From Flemingiibacterium sp045586505 (GTDB taxonomy: Bacteria; Bacillota; Clostridia; Oscillospirales; CAG-272): a stretch of DNA of 19,410 nt. A model generated the notes under the pieces. That model was not told the DNA's origin. It saw only the letters and a list, made by a program, of their open reading frames with translations, and ran no database searches. Below are positions 7,963 through 14,927 of the stretch, in pieces. The first letter of the stretch is position 1. Each line of letters opens with the position of its first letter. Location: positions 1 through 19,410 of the forward strand of contig JAZNAL010000047.1 in the NCBI GenBank assembly GCA_045586505.1. Direction: 5' to 3'. The translations under genes and the position numbers were made by a program.

Positions 7963-8664
7963 TTATTCAATGATCCTGCCGTCGGTGGTAACCGTAACTA
8001 CGCGCCAGGGAATGAACTTACCGCTTGCCTGAAGCGCACGCTTCGCGGCGTTCTCGATGCCGCCGCAGCACGGAACCTCCATGCGCAGGATGGTCAAGCT
8101 CTTAATGTTGTTGTTCGCGATGATCGCGGTGAGCTTCTCGGTGTAGTCGCCCTCGTCAAGCTTGGGGCACCCGATCAAGGTGATGCGCCCGCGGATGAAC
8201 TCATTATGGAAATTACCGTATGCATATGCTGTGCAGTCAGCGGCGATAAGTAGGTTCGCACCGTCGAAGTAGGGGGCATTGACGGGCACGAGCTTTATCT
8301 GCACCGGCCACTGGTTAAGCTGACTCGTAACGGGGACGGTACTGCACGCAGGCTCGGCGGGTGCTTCGCGCTTGATGGTCTTGCTGTTGGTGCCGGGACA
8401 ACCGCAGGGAAGCTTCACCTCATGCTTTGCCATCTTCGCCTTACGCACTGCTTCCTCGTCGTATGCGGGAGCCTCGCGCTCCTCAAAGGTAATCGCATTT
8501 GTGGGGCAAGCGGGGAGACAGTCACCAAGCCCGTCACAGTAATCCTCGCGGGTAAGCTTCGCCTTACCGTTAACCATCTCGATTGCACCCTCATGGCACG
8601 CCGCCGCGCATGCTCCGCATCCGTTGCACTTTTCTTCGTCTATTTTTATGATCTTTCTAAGCAT
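7963..8664 (-). CDS. 4Fe-4S ferredoxin-type protein with cysteine-rich C-terminal domain
   Basis: The first 60 residues are a bacterial ferredoxin domain for two [4Fe-4S] clusters: C13, C16, C19, C23 (CNGCGACAAAC) and C43, C49, C53 (CDGLGDCLPACP). A linker follows, then a domain with further conserved-looking cysteines: CGC (87-89), GCPKLD (C166) and CCGG (C199-C200). The fold of the second half is not known to me, but this arrangement is common in anaerobic clostridia. I chose the ATG at 8664 because GGAGG lies eight bases before it; an earlier in-frame ATG at 8679 overlaps that site. It is divergent from a Crp/Fnr regulator with a palindrome centred at -41.5 of its predicted promoter, so activation by that regulator is likely. 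A redox or nitrosative-stress role is an inference. Confidence 0.85.
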   Translation of the reverse strand: MLRKIIKIDEEKCNGCGACAAACHEGAIEMVNGKAKLTREDYCDGLGDCLPACPTNAITFEEREAPAYDEEAVRKAKMAKHEVKLPCGCPGTNSKTIKREAPAEPACSTVPVTSQLNQWPVQIKLVPVNAPYFDGANLLIAADCTAYAYGNFHNEFIRGRITLIGCPKLDEGDYTEKLTAIIANNNIKSLTILRMEVPCCGGIENAAKRALQASGKFIPWRVVTVTTDGRIIE

Positions 8665-8690
8665 TTTTATTTCCTCCATGTAAATAGTTA

Positions 8691-8719
8691 TTGACTTTAC
8701 GTTTTTATTATAGTATAAT
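8691..8719 (+). promoter_or_regulatory. SigA-type promoter of the Crp/Fnr gene
   Basis: TTGACT at 8691-8696 and TATAAT at 8714-8719, separated by exactly 17 bases: near-consensus. The predicted start is about 8726, so the palindrome at 8734-8749 lies at roughly +9 to +24, where a bound regulator would block transcription. Confidence 0.8.
8707..8712 (-). promoter_or_regulatory. -10 element of the ferredoxin-type gene
   Basis: TATAAT on the minus strand, overlapping the spacer of the opposite promoter. No good -35 is seen at 17 bases, which is typical of promoters that need an activator. The predicted start is near 8700. Confidence 0.6.
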
Positions 8720-8733
8720 TAAATCGAAAAGTC

Positions 8734-8749
8734 TGTTGTTTTTACAACA
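8734..8749. promoter_or_regulatory. Crp/Fnr-type operator palindrome
   Basis: A perfect inverted repeat, TGTTGT-TTTT-ACAACA, with the N4 spacing seen in Fnr-family sites. Its centre (8741.5) is 41.5 bases upstream of the predicted start of the ferredoxin-type gene, the canonical class II activation position. For the divergent regulator gene it lies just downstream of the start. One site could activate one gene and repress the other. Confidence 0.65.
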
Positions 8750-8760
8750 AGGAGAAAAAT

Positions 8761-9420
8761 ATGATAAAATATTTTGACATACTTAAAAAGACCAAGCTGT
8801 TCGCAGGAATTGAGGATAGCGAACTCAACTCCATGGTGGGATGCCTGCAAGCAACCATGAAAACCTTCAAAAAGGGGGAATATGTTCTCTCGGCGGGTGA
8901 CGTGGCCCACAGTATTATGGTGCTGGTGGAAGGAAGCCTGCTTATACAGAACGACGACTACTGGGGGAATCGCAGTATCGTCAGCCACGTCTCCGTGGGT
9001 GAGACCTTCGGCGAAGCCTACGCAGCACCCGGATGTCAGATCATGCAGAACGACGTGGTCGCCGCCGCCGACAGCGTGGTCATCCTCTTTGACGTAAACC
9101 GTATCCTGACCGTCTGCTCCCACGCCTGCCGTTTCCATACCATGACCGTGCGCAACCTTTTCTACTCCATCTCCGAAAAAAATCGCCGACTCGTTGAAAA
9201 GCTGGGGCATATGGCACAGCGTACTACCCGCGAAAAGCTGATGTCCTACCTCTCCGAAGAGTCTAAGCGACAGGGAAGCGCTGAGTTTACAATACCCTAC
9301 AGCCGCCAGCAGCTTGCGGATTTCCTTTCCGTGGACCGCAGTGCAATGTCAAACGAGCTTTCAAAAATGCGTGACGAGGGCATGGTGGAGTTTGACCGAA
9401 GCAGATTTGTATTATTATAG
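8761..9420 (+). CDS. Crp/Fnr family transcriptional regulator
   Basis: 219 residues with the standard layout: an N-terminal cyclic-nucleotide-binding-like beta barrel (about 8-120), a long dimer helix (about 125-160), and a C-terminal winged helix. The recognition region YSRQQLADFLSVDRSAMSNE (about 180-199) is a clear Crp-type helix-turn-helix. Cysteines are present (C28, C92, C119, C123) but do not form the N-terminal cluster of Escherichia coli Fnr. The signal sensed is unknown; heme, nitric oxide or small-molecule sensing all occur in clostridial relatives. It has a near-consensus promoter and AAGGAG site, and an operator-like palindrome between start and RBS suggests autoregulation. It is divergent from the ferredoxin-type gene, its likely target, and ends in a bidirectional terminator. 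Confidence 0.9.
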   Translation: MIKYFDILKKTKLFAGIEDSELNSMVGCLQATMKTFKKGEYVLSAGDVAHSIMVLVEGSLLIQNDDYWGNRSIVSHVSVGETFGEAYAAPGCQIMQNDVVAAADSVVILFDVNRILTVCSHACRFHTMTVRNLFYSISEKNRRLVEKLGHMAQRTTREKLMSYLSEESKRQGSAEFTIPYSRQQLADFLSVDRSAMSNELSKMRDEGMVEFDRSRFVLL

Positions 9421-9425
9421 AAAAA

Positions 9426-9460
9426 TACCCGATGGCATTTACGCTATCGGGTGTTTTGTT
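9426..9460. terminator. Bidirectional terminator between Crp/Fnr and Dabb genes
   Basis: Stem ACCCGATGGC (9427-9436) pairs with GCTATCGGGT (9443-9452) with one G-T pair, loop ATTTAC, followed by TTTTGTTT. On the other strand the same hairpin is followed by TATTTTT, so it can serve both converging genes. Confidence 0.8.
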
Positions 9461-9512
9461 TGTGAGGCATTCCTCGCGGGTATCCGAGAGATGAGATTAT
9501 GATGTCAGCCTA

Positions 9513-9803
9513 CTATATTTCGAAGTCCACAGCAACGCTTGAAGCGGTGACGGCATGCATATGCTTTTTGACAACCGAGCAGTGATATTCGTCTGCCTGA
9601 TAAGCGTCCAGCGCCGCGCGATCATCCACGGTTACCGCCAGGTAAACATCATAGGAGCGGGGAGAATGCAGAATGTCGATGCCCACCTCGATGTCGCGTA
9701 GAGTTGGCACGTTGCCGCGCATGGAAAGCAGTACATCCTTGCACTTCCTACAAGCCTCGGCGGTGGGCTCTGCAAGCTTGAAGCATACGATATGTTTGAT
9801 CAT
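9513..9803 (-). CDS. Dabb family (stress-responsive A/B barrel) protein
   Basis: A 96-residue protein that starts MIKHIVCFKL and contains the pattern ending in D-Y-H at 68-79 (YQADEYHCSVVKKH), typical of the dimeric alpha+beta barrel (Dabb, PF07876) family. The fold is small and dimeric, and members include stress proteins and small cyclases. In bacteria most have no proven function, so none is assigned. The ATG has AAAGGA about nine bases upstream and its own promoter. It stands alone, converging on the Crp/Fnr gene. Confidence 0.85.
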   Translation of the reverse strand: MIKHIVCFKLAEPTAEACRKCKDVLLSMRGNVPTLRDIEVGIDILHSPRSYDVYLAVTVDDRAALDAYQADEYHCSVVKKHMHAVTASSVAVDFEI

Positions 9804-9840
9804 AGTAATAATTCCTTTCGGGATAAAATTTCTTTAGTAT

Positions 9841-9869
9841 ATTATATCACCTTGGGACCGGAAAATCAA
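9841..9869 (-). promoter_or_regulatory. Promoter of the Dabb gene
   Basis: On the minus strand TTGATT (9864-9869), a 17-base spacer, and TATAAT (9841-9846) with the extended TG (TGATATAAT, 9841-9849). Predicted start near 9834. Confidence 0.7.
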
Positions 9870-9897
9870 GAGTTATACGGAAAATCCCCATATCATC

Positions 9898-9926
9898 TTG
9901 ACAAAAGTCAAAAAAGATGGTATCAT
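9898..9926 (+). promoter_or_regulatory. SigA-type promoter of the DUF1292 gene
   Basis: TTGACA at 9898-9903, a 17-base spacer, and TATCAT at 9921-9926. Predicted start near 9933, about 29 bases before the ATG. Confidence 0.75.
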
Positions 9927-9961
9927 ATACTAAAGTAATTATTTTATGAGAGGAAAACGAC

Positions 9962-10258
9962 ATGGCAGACGAAATTTTTGAGACCGAAGATATATTCACC
10001 CTTACCGATGAGGACGGTGTCGAGATGCAGTTCTCATTGCTTGGAAGCTGTGAGCTTGACGGCAAAGAATACTTTGCACTTATCCCCATTGAGGAAGGCT
10101 CCGAGGAGTATGTGATCTTAAAGAAGGAGATCGACGAGAACGGCGAGGAGCTTCTTGTCACCATCGACGATGACGATGAGTTTGACCGCGTTGCCGATCT
10201 TTTCGAGGATGAGCTTTTTAACGAGATCGACTACGACGCTCCGGAGGAGTCAAAGTAA
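9962..10258 (+). CDS. DUF1292 domain-containing protein
   Basis: A very acidic 98-residue protein of the DUF1292 (YrzB-like) family common in Firmicutes. The recognisable core runs IFTLTDEDGVEMQFSLLG (11-28) and continues through EYFALIPIEE and EEYVILKKE. The second half is rich in Asp and Glu. Its function is unknown. In many Firmicutes it lies with ruvX-type genes, but here it is a single gene with its own promoter and its own terminator. GAGAGG ribosome site before the ATG. No membrane or signal sequence. Confidence 0.9.
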   Translation: MADEIFETEDIFTLTDEDGVEMQFSLLGSCELDGKEYFALIPIEEGSEEYVILKKEIDENGEELLVTIDDDDEFDRVADLFEDELFNEIDYDAPEESK

Positions 10259-10271
10259 ATAAGCGATGATG

Positions 10272-10304
10272 GAAAAATCCCGCTCACAGTGGGATTTTTC
10301 TTGA
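10272..10304 (+). terminator. Terminator after the DUF1292 gene
   Basis: GAAAAATCCC (10272-10281) pairs perfectly with GGGATTTTTC (10291-10300) around a nine-base loop. The T-run lies in and just after the right arm. Confidence 0.85.
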
Positions 10305-10355
10305 TTGTGCCAATAAAGCTATCCATAAATTATTTTTGATTTTTATAAAAAGCCC

Positions 10356-10384
10356 TTGTAATTTTCACTGACTTGTGATATACT
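10356..10384 (+). promoter_or_regulatory. Promoter of the 6S RNA candidate
   Basis: TTGTAA (10356-10361), a 17-base spacer, and TATACT (10379-10384) with extended TG (TGATATACT). Predicted start near 10391. The next protein start is almost 290 bases away, so the first product is a non-coding leader or RNA. Confidence 0.7.
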
Positions 10385-10390
10385 ATATTC

Positions 10391-10620
10391 ACACGAGAGC
10401 ACTGAAAGTTAACCAAGCAAATTTTCCTGCCCTGTGCGTGATATACAAGCATTAAAAACCCACAAAAGAAACAAATGGAGTCCGGCCTTCACCTTGCGGG
10501 AATGCAGACCTCCCGTCCGTTCCTGATCTGTGAGACGACTCGTCTCTGCACGAACGAATCGGATGTTGGGAGCACAAAACAGGTGAGAGGACACCAGCCT
10601 TGCACATGCAGGGTTTTCTT
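10391..10620 (+). ncRNA. ssrS: Candidate 6S RNA, about 230 nt
   Basis: A stand-alone transcript with its own promoter and a terminator-like 3' end. It can fold as a long interrupted rod. CCTGC and TGTGC (10426-10437) pair with GCACA and GCAGG (10602-10612). TCACCT (10489-10494) pairs with AGGTGA (10581-10586). CTCCC and GTCCG near 10510-10519 pair with CGGAT and GGGAG near 10560-10572. The tip is the hairpin GAGAC-GACTC-GTCTC (10532-10546). A closing stem, central bubble and terminal rod are the hallmarks of 6S RNA, the regulator that binds RNA polymerase holoenzyme. The assignment is from architecture and general resemblance, without a covariance search. A cis-acting leader of rlmD is the main alternative. 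Confidence 0.58.
10598..10620 (+). terminator. Terminator-like hairpin at the 3' end of the 6S RNA candidate
   Basis: CCTTGC (10598-10603) pairs with GCAGGG (10608-10613) around ACAT, with one T-G pair, followed by TTTTCTT. It uses the same GCAGG bases that close the 6S-like rod, so the two folds exclude each other. Confidence 0.5.
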
Positions 10621-10676
10621 ATCTTGTATTACACGGCACGGCGGGGTTTTTGTTTTTTATAAAATTCGGAGGATAT

Positions 10677-12359
10677 ATGAAGCAGAAGAATACTGCAAAG
10701 AAGAACGATATTGCGAATATAACGATTACGGATATAAATAATCTCGGATGCGGGGTCGGTCGGATCAATGGGGTCGTTACGTTTGTGGCGGGTGCTTGTA
10801 CCGGGGATGAGCTGGTTGTGAAGCTTATCAAGGTCACCTCCGATTACAATGTGGCAAAGATCGAGAGGATCGTCAAGGCTTCCCCTTATCGCGTTGATCC
10901 CGGTTGTGCCGCGGCAAAAAGGTGCGGTGGGTGCGTGTACCGTTATGTTACATACGATCACGAGCTTGAATTGAAGCGTAATCGTGTTATTATGGCGATG
11001 AAGAAGGCGGGGCTTGATATAGAAGTCGGAGACGTGCTCCACACGGGTGTGCTTGACGGCTACCGCAACAAGGCGCAGTATCCCGTGGGTAGGATGACGC
11101 TCGGAAAGGGTCAGGATGCGGTAACACGCACTGCCATTGGCTTTTACGCCGAAAAGTCCCATGATATTATCCCTTGTGTAAGCGAGGACGGCTCATGCCG
11201 CCTCCAGCCTGCAGTTTTCGGTGAGATTGCCGATTTTGTACGCGTTTGGATGGATGAGCACAAGCTGGCGGCATATGATGAGGTGAGCGGAAAGGGAATA
11301 GTGCGGCATCTGTACCTCCGCCGCTCGGAGACCACGGGCGAGGTCATGGTCTGCCTTGTGGTGACGAAAAACGTAAGTGAGCTTGCATCGCTTGCCTGCG
11401 CGTTATGCGGCAGGTTTGAGTGCATTGCCAGTCTATATGTGAACGTAAATAAGAAAAACACCAACGTAGTGCTAGGGAATGAGTATCATCTGCTGTACGG
11501 TGAGAAACGGTTAAAGGACAAGCTTTGCGAAAGAACGTTTCAGATCTCGCCCCAATCATTCTGGCAGGTAAACCGTAGGGCGGCGGAGCTTCTTTACAAT
11601 AAAGCGGCAGAGCTTGCGGATATTCGTCCCGGTGAACGGGTACTTGATCTGTTCTGCGGCATCGGTACCGTGGGAATGTCGGTCTGCACGCCCGATGTGA
11701 AGCTGTTCGGTATCGAGATCGTCCCCGAGGCGGTGGAAAACGCCAAGCGAAACGCGGCGCTCAACGGCTTTGATACTGCGGAATTTGTTTGCAGTGACGC
11801 CGCCGATCCCGCCGACTTCGATGGACATCTCACGCGTATCGCCCAGGTTGGACTTGATGCGGTCATTCTTGATCCGCCGCGCAAAGGCTGCTCCCAGGAG
11901 CTGCTTTATCGCCTATGCGAGCTTGCACCGAAGCGGATAGTTTACATCTCCTGCAACCCCGACACACTTGCACGTGACATTGCTGCGGTGGCTGAAAAAT
12001 ACCGCTGTGAGCGCGTTACCCCCGTGGATATGTTCCCTCGGACGGGGCATGTGGAAACTGTATGTTTATTGTCCAAACTTAATACAAAGCAACATATCGA
12101 GATAAACTTGGATATGGACGAGCTGGATCTGACCGATGCAGAGAAGAAAGCTACCTACCAAGAAATCAAGGATTATGTGCTGGAGCATAGCGGCTTGAAA
12201 GTCAGTAGCTTGTATATCGCACAGGTAAAACAGAAGTGCGGTATCATTGAGCGTGAGAACTACAATAAGCCGAAGTCTGAGGACGCTAAACAGCCCCAAT
12301 GCCCGCCGGATAAAGAAAAAGCAATCAAGGAGGCATTGACGCACTTCGGTATGATTTAA
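10677..12359 (+). CDS. rlmD: 23S rRNA (uracil-C5)-methyltransferase RlmD with extra C-terminal domain
   Basis: SAM-dependent methyltransferase that makes 5-methyluridine in 23S rRNA. A TRAM-like domain occupies about 8-65. The iron-sulphur cysteines are C77, C83, C86 and C167. The SAM motif VLDLFCGIGTVG is at 322-333, DPPRKG at 399-404, the catalytic C426 in YISCNPDT, and the closing motif DMFPRTGHVETV at 451-462. Normal members end a few residues later; here the frame continues for about 92 residues (469-560) with a separate lysine- and glutamate-rich domain ending HFGMI. The DNA of that tail is AT-richer, and similar tails are known to me from mobile-element copies in clostridia. I chose the ATG at 10677 because GGAGG at 10668-10672 precedes it; an upstream ATG at 10650 precedes that site and lacks one. 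Confidence 0.9.
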   Translation: MKQKNTAKKNDIANITITDINNLGCGVGRINGVVTFVAGACTGDELVVKLIKVTSDYNVAKIERIVKASPYRVDPGCAAAKRCGGCVYRYVTYDHELELKRNRVIMAMKKAGLDIEVGDVLHTGVLDGYRNKAQYPVGRMTLGKGQDAVTRTAIGFYAEKSHDIIPCVSEDGSCRLQPAVFGEIADFVRVWMDEHKLAAYDEVSGKGIVRHLYLRRSETTGEVMVCLVVTKNVSELASLACALCGRFECIASLYVNVNKKNTNVVLGNEYHLLYGEKRLKDKLCERTFQISPQSFWQVNRRAAELLYNKAAELADIRPGERVLDLFCGIGTVGMSVCTPDVKLFGIEIVPEAVENAKRNAALNGFDTAEFVCSDAADPADFDGHLTRIAQVGLDAVILDPPRKGCSQELLYRLCELAPKRIVYISCNPDTLARDIAAVAEKYRCERVTPVDMFPRTGHVETVCLLSKLNTKQHIEINLDMDELDLTDAEKKATYQEIKDYVLEHSGLKVSSLYIAQVKQKCGIIERENYNKPKSEDAKQPQCPPDKEKAIKEALTHFGMI

Positions 12360-12379
12360 GGAGAGCGGATATAACGCCT

Positions 12380-12619
12380 TTGATTTCTTGTGAGTTTAAC
12401 ATGGATACTGCCTGCGTTGAACTAAAATTTACCGATGGCAGTATGATTGCGATTGATACTATCGCCGTGGAGAACGAAGTTGCCCGTAATATGTACGAAC
12501 GGTCAGAGCTGGACTATCTGATTTACAACGCACCTTTGGAGTATGCAGACCTTATTTTGAACGGCGATCCCGAAACCTATTTGAAAACTGTCACAGAGTA
12601 TAAATCTTTGGATAGCTGA
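12380..12619 (+). CDS. DUF6061-like small protein, start unclear
   Basis: A frame of about 79 residues with the pattern CEFNMDTACVELKFTDGSMI near its start, then ENEVARNMYERSELDYLIYN and NGDPETYLKTVTEYK. From memory this matches the DUF6061 family, small proteins frequent in clostridial mobile elements and of unknown function. There is no ATG or GTG at the start. The ribosome site AAGGAG (12358-12363, overlapping the rlmD stop) is seven bases from an ATA at 12371 and 16 bases from the TTG at 12380, so either TTG is used or the original ATG has decayed to ATA. Position directly behind the rlmD tail is consistent with a shared element backbone. Family call fairly good; expression uncertain. Confidence 0.65.
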   Translation: MISCEFNMDTACVELKFTDGSMIAIDTIAVENEVARNMYERSELDYLIYNAPLEYADLILNGDPETYLKTVTEYKSLDS

Positions 12620-12630
12620 TAAATTTTAAG

Positions 12631-12671
12631 GCGGCAGGGAGATTGATTTCTTCTTGCCGCTAAATCTTTTT
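12631..12671 (+). terminator. Terminator after the DUF6061-like gene
   Basis: GCGGCAGGGAGA (12631-12642) and TCTTCTTGCCGC (12649-12660) form a 12-bp stem including two G-T pairs, loop TTGATT, followed by TAAATCTTTTT. Confidence 0.8.
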
Positions 12672-12727
12672 CAGAATATGGGGACACAGCGATATTCCAC
12701 AATACACATATGAAAGGAGTGTGCAAG

Positions 12728-14236
12728 ATGAAATTATCTTACGGCAAGGTGTTCGATAGATATACAATGTCTTTTTCGGATAAACTGGCTGAACTTTCGT
12801 ATTCTCTGTACAAAACATTGAGATTGCGGTTGGCAAAAATATTCCCTCTTTCAGAACACGAGAAATATCGGTTTGATGATGATCCATTTTCGAAAGAAGA
12901 ATCTGCTGATATGCCGCAAGGCTTTGACTACATAAAAAGGGAGAGTGTCGATGGATTTGTAAAGTTAGATTACATAGATTTGTACGATTATCTTCCCAAA
13001 GAAGACTTGCCAAAGTTTATTAAGGAACTAAAAAAATGTGTTCGCCGAAATAAGATAACTCCTTTTGGTGCATTTCGTTCCCGTGAGGATATTGATAAGA
13101 TCGACAATTTTGGTCGGTATTATGATGGTCAGGCTTTTACACATATTTTATCAGTTCGGTTTCGCAAAAACGAAAAGCTCCAACAATCTTGTTCTGATAT
13201 TTCCGTATCTCTTCGTAATCTGTCAGCCACATTTCTTTTAGTACAGTATCGTGTATATATTACAAAAGAGTTTAATGCTAAGATCTCAGAAGTGTGTAAG
13301 GAAAAATATTCTGGATATACGACGGTTTATAGGCAATTCAATACACCCTGGTATGCTGTAAAAAAATTTGGCAGTTCATCTCATACTGGCAATAATGTTC
13401 GTCAAGAAAAAATCTATACGATGGTTTCTCAACTGAAGTGGCAAATATTGAAGGAAATTCGAAAAACATTTTCCGTCCGTTTTTGGGAAGACGGAATGTT
13501 TACACCTACGTTTGAAACATATTCAACAAATATCCGTCCCAGTAACGAACGCAGCAATTTAGAATTTTGGGATAGTATATCATTTGGCTTGGGGGCCGAT
13601 TATGCACCAACATATAACGCCTGTGTATGCTGGGATTATAAGAGTAGCAAAAACGAGGGAATACGCTTGGCTGCGTTCTGTGGTGGAGATTATTCTAAAA
13701 CTGATCATTTGCCTGGGATAGTCCACCATCATATCTCGGATATATATGGGGCTTATTTAACTGCAGCTACATTGGAATATGTTGCAGATAGAGACATTGC
13801 GATCTGCAACAAAAAAATTAGTAAAGTGATTAGAAAAGCTAAAACATCCTCTGTTCTAAAAGTCAGAGTTGCGGTTGAACGGAAGTTATATTATTGTTAT
13901 CGTTTTATTTCGGAATTTTCAGGTAAATCTATAGATCACGATGATGCTAAAGCCTTTAGACATCAGTTTTATAAAAAAGGTTCTGTATCGTCAAGAAGTC
14001 TTGAAGGTATATCTAAAAGAATCCGGGAGACAAAAACGCAAATTGATAATATACTAAAGTTGTTAAATGATGCGGCTGAATACAGAAGCAGTGAATCAAA
14101 TATCAAACTGCAGTGGATTATGATGATTGTAACCGTTCTGTCTTTGTTTGTTGCATTGTCCAGTATTAATAATAACGATGTTGTAAATGAGATTAAGAAC
14201 TTGATTGAGTGGATAGAAACAATAATGCCAAAATAA
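12728..14236 (+). CDS. Unrecognised 502-residue protein with C-terminal coiled coil and membrane segment
   Basis: I do not recognise the family. The start at 12728 is chosen because AAAGGAG (12713-12719) sits eight bases before it; the ATG at 12710 precedes that site. About 420 residues look soluble and basic, with many aromatic residues (for example YIDLYDYLPKEDLPKF near 82-97). Then comes a helical, probably coiled-coil stretch (about 420-458), one hydrophobic segment (about 461-480, LQWIMMIVTVLSLFVALSSI) and a short acidic tail. That end-on membrane layout recalls CorA-type proteins, but the GMN signature is absent. The gene is clearly AT-richer than rlmD, has a terminator in front of it, and is followed by a start-less remnant, so it looks like inserted cargo. 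A defence effector is one possibility but there is no motif that proves it. Confidence 0.8.
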   Translation: MKLSYGKVFDRYTMSFSDKLAELSYSLYKTLRLRLAKIFPLSEHEKYRFDDDPFSKEESADMPQGFDYIKRESVDGFVKLDYIDLYDYLPKEDLPKFIKELKKCVRRNKITPFGAFRSREDIDKIDNFGRYYDGQAFTHILSVRFRKNEKLQQSCSDISVSLRNLSATFLLVQYRVYITKEFNAKISEVCKEKYSGYTTVYRQFNTPWYAVKKFGSSSHTGNNVRQEKIYTMVSQLKWQILKEIRKTFSVRFWEDGMFTPTFETYSTNIRPSNERSNLEFWDSISFGLGADYAPTYNACVCWDYKSSKNEGIRLAAFCGGDYSKTDHLPGIVHHHISDIYGAYLTAATLEYVADRDIAICNKKISKVIRKAKTSSVLKVRVAVERKLYYCYRFISEFSGKSIDHDDAKAFRHQFYKKGSVSSRSLEGISKRIRETKTQIDNILKLLNDAAEYRSSESNIKLQWIMMIVTVLSLFVALSSINNNDVVNEIKNLIEWIETIMPK

Positions 14237-14430
14237 ATCTACTACTCAATAGATGCAACGCTGTGGGGAGCGAATGAAGCGTACCAACTAAAACTTGGCG
14301 GCAAAATGCAACAGCGTTTCCTGCTCTGTTACGATAACTGCATCGTCGAAATTGACTTCGAGTGGGATTGGCAATTAACATCGGAACAAATGACCGTTGT
14401 TACAGAAAACTTGAAAAGTAAAATCTGCAA
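14237..14430 (+). pseudogene. Remnant of a small element gene lacking its start
   Basis: The frame continues directly after the stop of the preceding gene, beginning IYYSIDATLWGANEAYQ and running through RFLLCYDNCIVEIDFEWDW and SEQMTVVTENLKSK. This looks like the body of a small real protein that has no ATG, GTG or TTG start at its N-terminus; the first ATG is internal at 14306. No ribosome site is evident before it. Composition is more like the DUF6061-like gene than the AT-rich gene between them. I read it as a backbone gene cut at its 5' end when the cargo gene arrived. The 3' end is approximate because the frame runs on into the terminator. Confidence 0.5.
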
Positions 14431-14436
14431 CACAAC

Positions 14437-14490
14437 AAACCGCTGCAATTTTCATCTCCATGTAGGATGGAAGTTGCAGCGGTTTTTCTG
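14437..14490. terminator. Bidirectional terminator
   Basis: AAACCGCTGCAA (14437-14448) pairs perfectly with TTGCAGCGGTTT (14474-14485), then TTTCTGTTTT. On the minus strand the hairpin is followed by a T-rich tract, so it can also end the ABC/LytTR/DUF3021 operon, whose last stop is at 14493. Confidence 0.85.
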
Positions 14491-14492
14491 TT

Positions 14493-14927
14493 TTATGGAT
14501 TCTGTTGTTTTTGCTTTAACATTTCATTGAGCTTTTCCGTATTCTTTTTGGTTATGGAATAAATGATCGCCCAAATCACGACATAGCCCACGACAAAAAT
14601 AGCCGAAAAAACTATAATCGGCATTACACCCCAATCCAGCCAGTCATTGAGCAGATAAGTGCCGAGATAGCTGACATACAACACACCACCGTGAATCAAA
14701 ATCGCCACCATCAAGGGCAGCCGTTCAATTTGATAAATGGCGTTCATACCGCCTGCAATAAAAGCAAGTGCGGTTATTGAAAAGATTCCAATGCATACCT
14801 GATTTACGGTTAGAGTCGCTACGGCAGCGGTCTGTTGCAAAATCAGATAGAGTATCGCTAAAATGATGGGGCCCATGCCGCAAGCTGTAAATCCTCGGCG
14901 TAAAAACTCGAAAACAAACTTTCTCAT
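14493..14927 (-). CDS. DUF3021 family membrane protein
   Basis: 144 residues, four predicted membrane segments (about 12-32, 42-62, 70-92 and 101-126) and a charged tail (KKNTEKLNEMLKQ). DUF3021 proteins are regularly encoded next to LytTR DNA-binding proteins in Firmicutes and are thought to act as their membrane partner, possibly as an inhibitor or sensor. Start chosen at 14927: GGAGG lies ten bases upstream, and the ATG overlaps the LytTR stop as ATGA, so translation is coupled. A longer reading to 14993 would run into the LytTR gene. Last gene of the minus-strand operon. Confidence 0.85.
   Translation of the reverse strand: MRKFVFEFLRRGFTACGMGPIILAILYLILQQTAAVATLTVNQVCIGIFSITALAFIAGGMNAIYQIERLPLMVAILIHGGVLYVSYLGTYLLNDWLDWGVMPIIVFSAIFVVGYVVIWAIIYSITKKNTEKLNEMLKQKQQNP

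Noticed and set aside
9847..10164. Minus-strand frame rich in serine opposite the DUF1292 gene
   Set aside because: Low-complexity complement of an acidic gene; no ribosome site or family resemblance.
10629..11162. Minus-strand frame opposite the start of rlmD
   Set aside because: Antisense shadow of a well-supported gene, without start signals.
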